64,000 nucleotides of DNA from positions 11,962,436-12,026,435 of the forward strand of contig CM057161.1 of the NCBI GenBank assembly GCA_029962745.1. Reading direction: 5' to 3'. Of this stretch, positions 47,121-59,407 are shown piece after piece. The DNA is from Echinometra lucunter. Its lineage: Eukaryota > Echinodermata > Echinoidea > Camarodonta > Echinometridae. The first letter of the stretch is position 1. Every line of letters starts with the position of its first letter. The position numbers and the translations under genes were made by a program. A model generated the notes under the pieces. That model was not told where the DNA came from. It worked only from the letters and a program-made list of their open reading frames with translations, and made no database searches.

Positions 47121-48710
47121 TCAGTGTAGCTACTGCAAAAACAAATCAAATGTATGGTGTTCACATCATTTGATATGATAATCAGTGTGACACAAGCATG
47201 ACAAAGCAACACGGGCAAATATTACAGTGTATGGTGTTCCCATTATCTCATATGATAAACAGTGTGACACAAGCATGACAAAGCAACACGGGCAAATATT
47301 ACAGTGTATGGTGTTCCCATCATTTCATATGATAAACAGTGTGACACAAGCATGACAAAGCAACACGGCAAATATATAACAGTGTACGGTGTCCTCATCA
47401 TTTCATATGATAAACAGTGTGACACAAGCATGACAAAGCAACACGGGCAAATATATTACAGTGTACGGTATTCACATCATTTCATAATGATAAATAGTGT
47501 GACACAAGCATGACAAAGCAACACGGGCTAATATACAGTGTATGGTGTTCATATCATGAAATGATAAAAAAGTGTGACACAAGCATGACAAAGCAACACG
47601 GGCAAATATATTACAGTGTATGATGTTCTCATCATTTCATAATGAAAAACAGTGTGACACAAACATGACAAAGCAACACGGGCAAATATATAACAGTGTA
47701 TGGTGTTCACATCATTTTATATGACAAACAGTGTGACACAAGTATGACAAAGCAACACGGGCAAATATTACAGTGTATGGTGTTCACATCATTTCGTATG
47801 ATAAACAGTGTGACACAAGCATGACAAAGCAACACGGGCAAATATTACAGTGTATGGTGTTCATATCATTAAGTGATAAACAGTGTGACACAAGCATGAC
47901 AAAGCAACACGGGCAAATGTATAACAGTATATGGTGTTCACATCATTTCATATGACAAACAGTGTGGCACAAGCATGACGAAGCAACACGGGCAAATATT
48001 ACAGTGTGTGGTGTTCATATCATTTCGTATGATAAACAGTGTGACACAAGCATGACAAAGCAACACGGGCAAATATTACAGTGTATGGTGTTCATATCAT
48101 TAAGTGATAAACAGTGTGACACAAGCATGACAAAGCAACACGGGCAAATGTATAACAGTATATGGTGTTCACATCATTTCATATGACAAACAGTGTGACA
48201 CAAGCATGACAAAGCAACACGGGCAAATATTACAGTGTGTGGTGTTCATATTATTTCGTATGATAAACAGTGTGACACAAGCATGACAAAGCAACACGGG
48301 CAAATATTACAGTGTATGGTGTTCATATCATTAAGTGATAAACAGTGTGACACAAGCATGACAAAGCAACACGGGCAAATGTATAACAGTATATGGTGTT
48401 CACATCATTTCATATGACAAACAGTGTGACACAAGCATGACAAAGCAACACGGGCAAATATTACAGTGTGTGGTGTTCATATCATTTCGTATGATAAACA
48501 GTGTGACACAAGCATGACAAAGCAACACGGGCAAATATTACAGTGTGTGGTGTTCACATCATTTCGTATGATAAACAGTATGACACAAGCATGACAAAGC
48601 AACATGGCAAATATGTTACAGTGTGTGGTGTTCACGTCATTTCATATGATAAAGAGTGTGACACAAGCATGACAAAGCAACACGGGCAATATATTGCAGT
48701 GTGACCAAAT
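47121..48710. repeat. 77-bp satellite, about 20 monomers, with 231-bp higher-order repeat
   Basis: Each monomer contains acagtgtgacacaagcatga, then caaagcaacacgggcaaata and a tggtgttcacatcatttcat-like segment. The word caaagcaacacgg occurs about 20 times. Between 47790 and about 48500 three distinguishable monomer types alternate: marker catttcgtatg recurs at 47790, 48021, 48252 and 48483, exactly 231 bp apart. Open frames inside are by-products of a period divisible by three. It is intergenic, upstream of Lox. Confidence 0.92.
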
Positions 48711-48910
48711 ACATTTTTTTGAGATGTTCATGGTGTATGATTTGTCACAATCATACTGTTCACACCATTTTATGTGTGCATGCACCACAAAGTTACAAAA
48801 TGGTTGTTTAAAATAGAATTACACTGAAGGCAATGTGAATTCGATTGGTGATAACTTTTTGAAATTTGTTAATTTGTTGTATTGTTTTTTTTTTATTTTG
48901 TGTTTTCGGT

Positions 48911-49800
48911 TTGCTTGTGTGTGTGTGGTGGGGGGGGGGGGGGGGGTGTTAAAAATAGACGTTATGACAGTATGATTCTCTGAGGCCACAGGGACTCGTA
49001 TTTTTTGTCAGTATTCTTGAAAGCACGTGATGACCTCACCGTCTACATAAAGCCAGTGTAGAGCACGTCGTAGACCAATAACTATACCAACAAAAGTGTA
49101 CAATTTAATGAAAAGGAAAGGAAATACTGTGTACTCTGAAAAAAAGAAGAAAATATCATATTCAAAAATAAAAAGAAAAACATTATTTATACTCAAAACT
49201 GAAACTCTGGAAAATCTGCCACACTTCAGGAGGAGAATATTTAAAAAAATACATCACTTAAATACTTTCAATGGTCAGAAGTGAGAGAGGTAACCACAAA
49301 GTGGCGTATTGATCTCTTTTGCTCACAGTATTTTGACATCTTAACTCCTCCATCAGTTTCATTTAGAGAAAATGGATTTTTAGTTTATGAAGATGTTACT
49401 AATAATACATATAGCATCTGGAATAAAGGGGCGTGTCCTTTTTAATCAGTTTTGAATGCATGGGTATGTTGAGAGAGAGAGAAAAAAACCCACTAATTTG
49501 CCTGCAGGATATCAAAACTGGTCTCCAAGAAATGAAAAATTACCAAAATTTTCTAATGGCTCAATATTGCTGACAGCAATGTTTTAAGTCTGCAGCCGAA
49601 AGAGAAACACATATAGGAACAGAGAGCGAGAAAGATATATAAAGATAGAGAGAGAGAGAGGGGGGAAGGGAGAGAGGGAGAAAGAAAGGGAGAGAGGGAG
49701 AGAGAGAGAGAGAGAGAGAGAGAAAGGGAGAGAGGGAGAAAGAAAGGGAGAGAGGGAGAGAGAGAGAGAGAGAGAGAGACAGAAGGGTGTTAAAATGAAG
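48911..49800. other. intergenic with GT/G-run and GA microsatellites
   Basis: A (GT)n followed by a G run lies at 48917-48946. A long (GA)n/gggagagaggga array at 49633-49782 contains a ~65-bp duplicated segment. No gene is recognised. Confidence 0.6.
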
Positions 49801-49856
49801 TATATTGCAAAATAACCACTTTCATTTCATTAAAGAGTTCGACCTTTTGTGTCAAT

Positions 49857-49900
49857 TGCGCATGCTTCTGTTTTGTCAATGACTGTCCAGCCAATCAAAG
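49857..49900 (+). promoter_or_regulatory. candidate proximal promoter motifs of Lox
   Basis: An NRF1-like half site tgcgcatgc (49857-49865) is followed by an inverted-CCAAT-type ccaatcaaag (49891-49900), which also matches a TCF/LEF atcaaag core. They lie 0.6 kb upstream of the Lox ATG in the least repetitive part of the upstream region. The transcription start is unknown, so this is a motif observation only. Confidence 0.3.
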
Positions 49901-50501
49901 AATGGGAAAACGGTTACGTTGATTGAGTTGTAAAGTTGACGAAAAAGAGATGAAAAAGGCAAGTTTGTCCAATTTACGAATAACTTTTGTGTTTGGCTAT
50001 CTACCCCTCAGAGAGAATAAACCTCGTAAGGGCTCTCAATAGAGATTAACTTTAGAAGGAAGGACTATTAACGTTTAACTATTCCTGACTTATTAAGATC
50101 TTGCATCGCCTGCAGCTAGTGAGCGAGCAAGCGAGATTCGTCGAGGAGTTTTGTGATATCAATGAGCTTGCGTCGTCTGTCCAAACTTCTGTCGAAATAT
50201 TAACCCAAGAAAGAGGCGTCGTGCGCAGAAGGCACACAATCACGTGTTGCCTTTGGGTTTGTTGATTTACTTTTTTTTACTGCGGAGGGTTCAAGGGTGA
50301 CGGTAATCCTCCGGAAAACTTTACTTCATCATTACCAGATAGTTAATCGAGGTGTAAGCCGTGTAATTGATGACATTAGGTGCGTTAATTGCAATCCAAC
50401 GACCAGCTAGATACAATTTGCCCGTGACGCAGAGGTGGAAACTTAGGACTCGTTTTGGGAGACCTTACCGCATCTTGGGTGCACGGCCTAAGCCTTAAGA
50501 G

Positions 50502-51120
50502 ATGGACGGGAACAATCCCGCGTATTATCACTATATCCCGAAGGGACAATTCCCGGTGCCCATCACCTCGGGAGAAGTCGGCAACTTTCCCTCAAGTTAT
50601 AGCCCTCAACCTCCCTCATGTCTTTACGAGACTAAGCCAGCTATCCACAACGAAGAAGCCGCAGGGTATGGTCATGGCACCGGGTTACAGGTACCCGATG
50701 GGCGCGGGGACGACGGTCTAGCTATCCAACAACAATACGTGCAACTCCACGGCGGCGCCACCATGCCCATGCATTCTCCTACAAACCCTCAGGACTTGTC
50801 TAGGCCGCTGGCTTTGGCCCAGCAAGCCTGCAGCCAGTCACAGCAATGCGACGGACTCCCGATAAACTCTATCGCCTCCCAGCAGCCGAATTATCCTCGA
50901 ATGCACGGGCTTTCGATGGCGGCTCACCACCCAGCAGTCAACGGTGGCCAGGGGCAATGCCACGGGCAGCTAGCCCATCAGCCACTCTACACCATGGCCT
51001 CTGAATACCCAATGTCCTCAGCCAAGATGTCTAAGAACCATAATGCCGGCCAGAATCTTCAGTTTCCATGGATGAAAACGACTAAATCACATGCTCATAT
51101 GTGGAAGGCTAACTGGCCAG
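50502..51120 (+). CDS. Lox: ParaHox homeobox protein Xlox/Pdx1, exon 1 (partial gene)
   Basis: Lox (Xlox, vertebrate Pdx1) is the middle-class ParaHox transcription factor used in gut and pancreas patterning. Exon 1 encodes 206 codons plus one base and ends at donor cag/gtaaac (51121). An in-frame TAA lies 6 nt upstream of the ATG, and the ATG has G at -3 and G at +4. The N-terminus is Tyr/Pro/Gln/His-rich with PPSCLY near residue 45, a motif shared with vertebrate Pdx1. The PBX-binding hexapeptide is FPWMKTTKSHAHMWKANWPG at about residues 188-207, which closely follows Pdx1 (FPWMKSTKAHAWKGQW...) and differs from Hox1-5 hexapeptides. The splice position just after the hexapeptide also fits Pdx1. 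The homeobox exon is not found up to 64000. Identification rests on the hexapeptide context and exon structure, without a visible homeodomain. Confidence 0.9.
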
Positions 51121-52109
51121 GTAAACATTTATTTTCGTTTTCATATCTATTTGCCGAAACTTAAAATCATTCTATATCATTAAATATTTTTCCGTTTGTG
51201 TCCGTTCTAATCATAATTTAGGATAAGAGTGAAATTATATTAGGGACAAAATTAAGCATTTTTCTTGTTCTCTTTTAGGGCCTGCCTCATGACTATATCT
51301 ATCCTTTCCTGCGAAATAATTCCTCTTGTTCTTACTTGTATGTTTTTTCTTACCCTTTCTCGTCTTCGGGGCCAATCATTTTTTCTGTCAAAGTTTTCCT
51401 TAGATATGGAGTTGCCACATGAAGAGTTTTCCCCTTTTCTTATTTCAATTTTATTCAATTGCTGAATAACATTTTCCAAAATCAAATGAAAGGAATAGCA
51501 TAATGAATCAAGGAAAATTGCGATATAAAATATAAAGACATATTTAACAATTTTCATCCACACATCTAAGGTTTCCTTTACCGTTTTGCTCCTATGTCGT
51601 AAACAAACTAGGGCAAGTATTCATTTTTATGATATCGGCTTAGATTTCCCTTGAAGCACTGCCAAATCGGGAAGCCGTGTAAAAATTATTCTCATTATTT
51701 TTAAATCTGGAAACCTAACAAAGAAGTTTATAGATTTTAAAAACCTAATCATAAACGTATGATGTATTTTTATTGTCCCGATTTAGAAAAAAAAACCAGA
51801 AGAAAACGTGAGGTCTGATAATACGTTATTCCAATGATATTACTGAGATTTTGTCCGTAATTTTTTGTAATAGATAGCCAAAAATAATGTGATATCTGTT
51901 GCAAAAAACAAGGGGGATTTAAAAAAATCATTTTATTCTGTAAAATCATTTATATCTTTAAAAGAGTATCACACAGGGCGTGAAATTACATGCAGCAAGT
52001 AAATAATATATATGTTTTCCTTAAGAAGAACGCATGGACATGCATGGACTTTCAACAATTCTTGTGTAGATGAATTATTCCAAATGTCTATGCCACTCAT
52101 GTGGAAGAG

Positions 52110-52228
52110 AAAGTACAGTGATTATGTGATATCCCAGCATAATTTTATTTATTCCATTAAAATTAAAAGAAAGTACAGTGATTATGTGATATCCAAGCAT
52201 AATTTTATTTATTCCATTAAAATCAACA
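52110..52228. repeat. 60-bp tandem duplication
   Basis: Two adjacent copies of a 60-bp unit starting agaaagtacagtgattatgt, differing at only one or two positions. The duplication is recent and intronic. Confidence 0.9.
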
Positions 52229-54044
52229 TGGCCGGTTTATCAACCCTTGTAATACTTTCTGCTTGATTATTCAGAGATTTAAAATTTTGAATTCACTTAG
52301 CACAAAGCATGGATGGATATTTCCTACAAATCCTCTTAAAACTAAAGATATGTATAATAAATTGTGAAAATAATGAAATGGACTGATACAGTACTGGAAA
52401 ATTATTTGAGTTTTCTTTTACAAGTCACAAAAGGAAAAACTCACTTCAAAGCAGATTTCGTGGGAAATACAGTAAACATACGGTCAACATAAACTTTATG
52501 TTTTACCTCGATTGAAGAAGTATTTGTAAAGATATTTACCAAAACGAATAAAGTTTGCCTTAGTGTACTCTGAACTAAGAGGTCTATAGATGGACATGGT
52601 TGAGCGATTCAACGGTAAATCAAATCAGAGGTACCTGGGAGGGGAGGGGGCTATTGGGTCAAGCAAAAAGTATCCTATAGATGATAATCTAAACAACGGA
52701 TATAAGTCGGGGAAAATATGCTTTCAATTTTTAGCTAAATCTCCTATCAACAGAATTTAGAGGTAAAAACGACCTTCAGCTCCGTGATTTTTAGATAAAC
52801 TTGAGTTTCCCTTCTGTCGGGATAGGTTAAAGATTTGGATGTCAAATAGGCCTAGATTGGATAATTTACAGCTCCTGAAATTAAAAGAAAATGAGTATAG
52901 CCTGTAGATGCTATAAACAGGCTTTTATGAGCATGCATTAGAATATGCCCTGCATGTACTTCAGCTACTGACGGTAGCGATAAAACAGTAATATTCCAAC
53001 AGAAACCGGCAGGGAATAAATGATTAACCCAAATACAATTAATGGATTTATTAGTTTAGCTCGAGAATAGAAGGGTAAATGAGAACTCATTATGCATATC
53101 TAGCGTGGATTCGGATAGTAATTAAAACTGAGATTTGCCGCCGTTTTGGCCATCCACACTGCTTGTGCAGTTGTAGATGTAGAGTTCTCCCTTTTTATCA
53201 CCATCTAACTATGGCCCTCAGTCGGGTATATTATGTATTTTTTCATACTATCATCAAGAGGCGTAGGGGATATTGAAAGCAGGACAAACTATATCGAAAC
53301 AGTATTGTGATACCACTTAAGACATGTCCAAGCTCATTAAGAATGTAGGAAAATTATTCTGGGACAATCAAAACTATCAATATCTTCTCCTGAATTTGTC
53401 ATGATTGTAAGCTTTCATTTCCATGGGTAAAATACGGGGCAGATAAAGACAAAGGCACAAACCCTAATTTCATAGAGATATGGGCCTACAAACCCTTGCG
53501 AAAAGGAGACTAATATGGGGTTCGGTATGATAAAGAAAATAAATTTGTCTATGTTGTAAACGAAGGAAAGGATAGAAAAATGTAACAGAACTGGGGGTTT
53601 GTTTTTCAAGGATTATTGAATCAATAAAATTCAGAAACTATATAGCTTTTGGCCTTCCTATACATATATTCGTTTATATTACTTGCATTATAGTGGCCTT
53701 GATTTTAAAATGTTTAAATCGAGTTCTATTAAGGTACATGATGGGGATACTAGTTGAGCTGGTGCATTAATTCGGAAATTTGTCAGGGAAGACAGGAACT
53801 TTTGAAATGAAAAGATAAATAATGATATGAAAGAAAACAATCTTTTGCCCAGAAATGCAGGTTAAGGAAATACTGCTGGAATTGTTAAATAAAGTGGAGG
53901 GTTTCACATACTTCGCTGTAGGTGTATATTTCAATCGCACAATACTAAAGTTTCGCCTATCTTTATATCTTAGGGCTGCAAAACATGATGCTATCGAAAT
54001 ATTTCAAGTATCCGTGTAATTCTGTTGACGTATGACTGTGTGCT

Positions 54045-54215
54045 TTGGAGGAACTGCTGCGCGGGGGCCGTCGGGCGTTTGCACCTGCAGGTTACGGCCG
54101 GTTGTCGTGCTTTATTGGTGGCGGTGGGCACGGCACCACCTTGTGCGTGGAGCTTTCTAGCACTCTTCGCCGGCGGCCAGCCCGTCGTCTCGAAAAAGCG
54201 CCATTTTGATATGTT
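54045..54215. other. GC-rich island inside AT-rich Lox intron
   Basis: About 170 bp of strongly GC-rich sequence (e.g. gcgcgggggccgtcgggcgt, cttcgccggcggccagcccg) is sharply bounded by AT-rich DNA. It includes tttattg and gccattttg, which resemble homeodomain/Cdx and YY1 sites. Both strands have a short open frame. It could be a cis-regulatory element, an unrecognised exon or a transposed fragment. Confidence 0.4.
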
Positions 54216-55479
54216 ACATGTATATATTATTGTCTTCTTCAGTGGTTGTGTTCATGATCAAATTACGATCTATTGAAATGATACTAGGTATGGGAAGACC
54301 GGAGGGCCAGCGATTGCCGCTCTTATACCAGATCGTTGAAATTAGAACGAGGCCCATTCTGTGATATGAAGCTGCAAAGGATAGCCACGTTTGGTGATTT
54401 AATTCTCATGTTATAGGATAAGCACTTTGAAATGCTAAAATGCTGTTTTTTCCCTTGGGGGGGGGGGGGGGGGGTGTATGGGGCTATGCATCTTTTCCTT
54501 TGCCAGTTTTTGTGCTATTACTGTGAACAATAAGGTGCAATAGAAATGGTAGAGATATTTGGAAAACTACTGCATTCGAAGTGATGTTTTGAAAGATATA
54601 TTACTTAAATGTAAATGTCTATGGATGAAAATGGAAAAAATTTGTGGAAAATATCTATTGGAATGGGCTTTTTATGAATTTGGGGAAAATAATATGTACC
54701 CGTGGGAAATGCATTCGCTGAATCTGAAATGTTTACATGTAAGCTACTGGATGACCTGGAAGTGCTTTGGGGCACCCCAGTAGTAACCTTAGACCTGTGC
54801 GCACAACATGAATGAGTCCACGCCACTTCAGAGGTGATAAATGATATCACATTTTATGCTCATTAAGCCCGCCTCTCACACAGCGCAATGGAGTGCATGA
54901 TTATACATTAATAGTACCCTGTTCAAAAAGTTGAGCACTGTGTAGGAAAAAAAACCCCCCAACAATAACAAAAACATCAATGCCATTCCGAAGGCGTTAA
55001 TACTACAACCAGAAATACTGGTGGGATTTTAGACAGGTGTCATAAACACATCAATCTGATTTTTCTTTTCTTTCTTATGAATTTATCTGGGTAATTATCA
55101 ACTCACTTTGAATATATCGAGGACAGAAATTGATGCGATAATGAGGATTACAAAATAATTCTGTTTCATTTTATTTGTATACTACAATGAGAGTGATATT
55201 TTACAGATAAAATTTGATAGCATTCGAGCTTCAACCATCCAGTGATAAATTATTTGGTAATATGCTCTTGATATAGGTCGTATAAAAGATATATTTGAAC
55301 TAAAGAGTTAAAGTGCAAAATAGCATTAAAGTTGTTTAGATGTTCGATTTGTAAAGACAGGAAAAAGTATCTTCAAAATATAAAATATATAATCTTGCCA
55401 AATAGGCTCTTTTGCATGTCAAATGTTCTTGATGGTAATGGTCCTCTTGATAATAAGTGGTGGTGAAAAAATGATGATT

Positions 55480-55905
55480 ATCTTGATAATGCGTGCTTCG
55501 GATTATGATATAATGATAGTATTAATGAATAATATTGAAAATGATAACTAACAAATGATAATGATACTGATATCATTATCAACAATGATAAAATTAATTA
55601 TGGTAATGATACTGATCATTATGATGATGAAAAGAATGCAAATAATGATAATAATAATAGCAATTATGATGATGATGATGATAGTAATAATAATAATGGT
55701 AATAATATCAACAATAATAGAATTAATTAATGATAATAATGATTCTAATAATTATGATAATCATGATAAGAAAAACACTGATAATAATGATAATGATAAT
55801 GATTCTAATGATTATGATAATCATAATAAGAAGAAAAACACTGATAATAATAATAATAATGATGATAATAAAATAATGATAATGAATGATAAAATGGAAA
55901 ACAAA
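55480..55905. repeat. (TGATAAT)n-type microsatellite
   Basis: About 420 bp of degenerate taatgataat/gatgat repeats, partly organised as a ~75-bp duplication (aatgattctaattattatga words, 55738-55830). The open frame across it is repeat-derived. Confidence 0.9.
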
Positions 55906-56599
55906 AAAAATAATCTAACCTTAAATTCATGGACATTCTGTAAACATAAAAGTGCTACCATAAACATACATACTGTCGTACATTAAAACTCCGTCTCAAC
56001 TGTTATATCTATTTTATAGATAATAAATGCATTAGGTTTGTAAAAGATTTGTCATTTTTAATGTATTTATATGCATTTTCAAGAACCACTGCTTCCTTAT
56101 CATTTTTGTCAGTGTAAATTCCCTCTTTTCTGAATCATATTACTTTTAATGAAATAACTGAAAGATTTTCCAAACGTTTTCTATAGGAATAATGACAGCA
56201 AAATAGAGAATAAAGAGTTAGCAAATATTAACAAAATATTTATTTCTCTAGGTTAACGGTTATCAGTATTAGGTTTATTTAACATATTTCACTTTTGCTA
56301 TTTTTTAAGTATTGAGATGTTATATCCCTTTCCCATGTCTTATATGTCAGTGAGACATAACTTAATCAACACATAAAGTATAAAGGATCAAAATGTTGTT
56401 AATAATAAGAAGCTTTTGAGTACGATATCTTAAACTACTTTCTCCCCATTCTTATGAAACAGGGTCAACAGAGGTTTCCTTTAGTTGCAAGTTTACACAT
56501 AAATGTGTAATTGATTCGAATGTTTATCCGTGTGAAATGTGAGAAGTGTACTTTGTTGATTTTCATTCGAAATAAAAAAAATGAAATAAACTGAAATGA

Positions 56600-56827
56600 A
56601 CTAATACCACAAGTCTATTATCAACCACTGAATTTATAACATCTTATGTAGAAACGTGCATTAATTGCTGCCATTTATTCAGTAGTAGTAAAATAACAGG
56701 TATTTGGGATTAACTAATACAAACAAGTCTACTATCAACCACTGAATTTATAATATCTTATGTAGAAATGTGCATTAATTGCTGCCATTTACTTAGTAGT
56801 AGTAAACTGACAGGTATTTTGGGATTA
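56600..56827. repeat. 113-bp tandem duplication
   Basis: Two adjacent copies of a unit containing atcaaccactgaatttataa and gtgcattaattgctgccatt, about 90 percent alike by eye. Confidence 0.85.
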
Positions 56828-57035
56828 ATTATTAAGTTCTATATCTGATGTGTCTGGTTAGGCAGTAAGAAAAAGTTAGCAATAGAGGTGAAAGCGTAGC
56901 TTGATATATGAAGGTGTTTTTTTTTTCTTATTCATACATACATACATATACACACACACACATTCATATATATATATATATATATATGACAGAAAATTAA
57001 AAAGTTGGATTTAAGCATGAATTTCTTCTTGTCTG

Positions 57036-57039
<4 letters not shown>

Positions 57040-57082
<43 letters not shown>

Positions 57083-57207
57083 AGAATAATACCCACGTGT
57101 TGGATGGTTAATAATGTAGACAGTAATAACTTCAAAAAGAGTCGAAGGTACGCCATGTGTAAATCCAGCATTAGCTTTTATTGTCCAGAATTACTGTCTA
57201 CATTATA

Positions 57208-57255
<48 letters not shown>
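57040..57255. repeat. (TA)n tracts flanking a 16-bp-stem hairpin
   Basis: (TA)n at 57040-57080 and 57207-57250 bracket a 125-bp segment. Within it taatgtagacagtaat (about 57111) and attactgtctacatta (about 57190) are inverted repeats. The arrangement can fold as one large hairpin. Confidence 0.75.
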
Positions 57256-57997
57256 TACACCTTTTCCCCTTATTATTATTATTATTATTATTATCATTAT
57301 TATTATCATTTTGTTTGGCGTCTTCTATGTTACGTCAAATATAATTGAAAATTGTCAAATATATTAAACCACTACAGCTTTTATTTGTAAGAGAGCTTTC
57401 TCGAATAGGCCTTTACGTTTTTAAGTTTGTCAGAGAGGGGACTATGGATATATATATTAACGAGTAAGAGAGCTTGATATTGGACTATAATTTAAGATTT
57501 AAAAAAATAGAACTTTTTAGGAGACAGAATGGAGCATTTGGTATTGATTAGTGAATTAATAAATTCTATAAAATCTATAAAATGTTTTGCTCTATACGTG
57601 CAGAAAAATATTGTTGTGATTATTCAGTGAAGCGTTCTTTTCAAGATTTAAAAATCTGAGTATGCTTCAACAATGTTTGATAGCAACAGAGCTGAGAGGA
57701 TAGAATCTCCACATGAGCAACAACACCTCGATCTCAGGAAGGAAAAAATGAAAAAAGTATTAAACTGTTAAATATTTCGGCAATAAAATAAAGTGGGAAA
57801 GACAAAGCTGACATAATATTATCTTTACTCTCAGATTTTGCATTCGGTTTTTCGTAATTGTTATTATAAAATCTGCGAACCGTATTCAATATTTTAGGCA
57901 AATAGTTGATTCATTTAGTGTCGTTCAATGGATCTTTACGAGCAACGTCGTGCATGAAAGCAGTTGAAGGTGGAAACCGTATCTAGCTCAGTTCACT

Positions 57998-58496
57998 GAC
58001 GTAAATCCCGGGGGAGGGGGGTATGGGGGGATATATCCCCCACTATTTTGAGAGAGGGATGGCGTGTAGAAATATCCCCCACTTTTTAAGGAAGAAATTA
58101 TATTTGAATTAATCAGTTAATAAAATTTTTAATAATCTGTCATAAACAACCATCATATTTCAGAATTTCTATTTGAAAATGCGATTTAAAACCAGAAAAG
58201 CGCTTATTTTTGGCTCGCTCATCATATTTTAGAATTATCATTTGAAAATGTGCTTGAAAACTAAAAAAGTGGTTATTTTTGGCTCGCTCATCATATTATA
58301 GAATTTCTGTTTGAAAATGCGACTGAAAACAAGAAAAGTGGTAATTTTGGGCTCGCTTCGCTCGCTCGCAAGATAAAAATTAAAATGTGTGTAATGGGGT
58401 CGTGAGGGCGTGTGTTTATACTTAAGTGTGAGTTCGACAGAAAAAAAAATCTGGAAAAAATCGATCATCCCCCCACTCCTCAAAGTGGATTTACGC
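57998..58496. mobile_element. ~500-bp TIR element with three internal 70-bp subunits
   Basis: It begins acgtaaatcccgggggaggg and ends ctcaaagtggatttacg; the terminal cgtaaatcc/ggatttacg words are inverted. The interior has three tandem units of tcatcatattttagaatt...ggctcgctc. A truncated relative lies at 45345-45680. No transposase is present. Confidence 0.75.
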
Positions 58497-58741
58497 CGGT
58501 GGCTCAGTTTGAAAACATTTTCGTTTATGTTCTTCTCTGCCAATTGGAAATTCAGAGGGTTTTTTTTGATAGAAGATAAGCTGTTTAGCTCTATTTCCAC
58601 GAAATAACAGTTAGATAATGTGGAGTCGTCGAATCGACTGCACAGAAAACGACGATGGTCTATGGGTGCAGCATGAGTTACCGTACATCGCTTCTTCCAC
58701 TGCATCGTTCGTTCAACGAATTTCTGTCGCTTAAATCAAAA

Positions 58742-59407
58742 TCATATAAGTGTCAAATGTTTTTCTAAAATATAACGAGACAGTAGAAGCTTATAGACAA
58801 CTAGAAAGAAAGAGAAAATGTGTTTTGAGAGGGAGAGGATGAGAGAGATGAGGGGGGAGGGGGAAGGAAGAGACTGAGAGAGGGAAGTCAATATTCTCCT
58901 TTTTTGTTGTTGTTTTGAAAATAATGATCTGTGCGTTTCTGAATTTCGTTTCACACAACTCTTCTTCCAGCAAATATACTTCACTTGACATGTTTGAAAA
59001 AGTCTGTTGTAGTATTTTTTGTTTTGCGAACAGCAGAATAAAGTTGACTTCGTATGATTTTTTTTTTGTTGAAAATTAATCATTATTTGAGGAAGAACAA
59101 AATCTGAACAACTGCTTGATCTTAGAGAATTGTATCCGCTTAATACTAGTAACAACCCTTTCCGGTTATCTTGCCTTTTAAGACACTTAGCGCTTTGTAC
59201 ACTTTCCTCTTCACCATGTTCGCTGGTGATTAATTGTTCTTTCTGATCATTCGTCACGCTTTTCATAGAATGGCTTTCGTCCTGAATGATCACCGAAATG
59301 GTGCAAAATATTTTGATATCGTTTTCGGCAGTGATGACTGGAAAGAATTTTGAATGTAGCATATTAATTGCTGGCAATATGTGCAGGTGAAAAAAAGGAA
59401 ATCGCAA
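58742..59407 (-). CDS. hypothetical 221-codon open frame (doubtful)
   Basis: This is the longest uninterrupted frame in the right 13 kb. Its first half has mixed composition (for example DESHSMKSVTNDQKEQL), while the C-terminal third is translated from a CT/GA-rich tract and is low complexity. There is no recognised domain, no clear splice context and no neighbouring exons. It lies in the Lox intron on the opposite strand. Chance or a decayed element is more likely than a gene. Confidence 0.15.
   Translation of the reverse strand: MRFPFFHLHILPAINMLHSKFFPVITAENDIKIFCTISVIIQDESHSMKSVTNDQKEQLITSEHGEEESVQSAKCLKRQDNRKGLLLVLSGYNSLRSSSCSDFVLPQIMINFQQKKNHTKSTLFCCSQNKKYYNRLFQTCQVKYICWKKSCVKRNSETHRSLFSKQQQKRRILTSLSQSLPSPSPLISLILSLSKHIFSFFLVVYKLLLSRYILEKHLTLI

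Noticed and set aside
47304..48417. series of near-identical 60-74-codon frames (ISYDKQCDTSMTKQHG repeats)
   Set aside because: They arise because the satellite period of 77/231 bp keeps a frame open. There is no start context, signal or splice structure, and monomers vary without codon constraint.
47121..48710. CRISPR-like array
   Set aside because: Repeats are contiguous 77-bp monomers with variable but related 'spacers', in a eukaryotic genome with no cas genes. It is a satellite.
50455..50721. overlapping 88-codon frame at the start of Lox
   Set aside because: It is out of frame with Lox and begins at a non-ATG codon. The 50502 frame has the conserved PPSCLY and hexapeptide motifs.
50502..51120. 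Hox1-Hox5 class assignment for the homeobox exon
   Set aside because: The hexapeptide context FPWMKTTKSHAHMWK matches Pdx1/Xlox rather than the YPWM(R/K) or (F/Y)(D/E)WMKVKR contexts of those Hox classes.
55555..55986. 143-codon open frame
   Set aside because: It lies on a TGATAAT-type microsatellite, with M/I/D/N-only composition.
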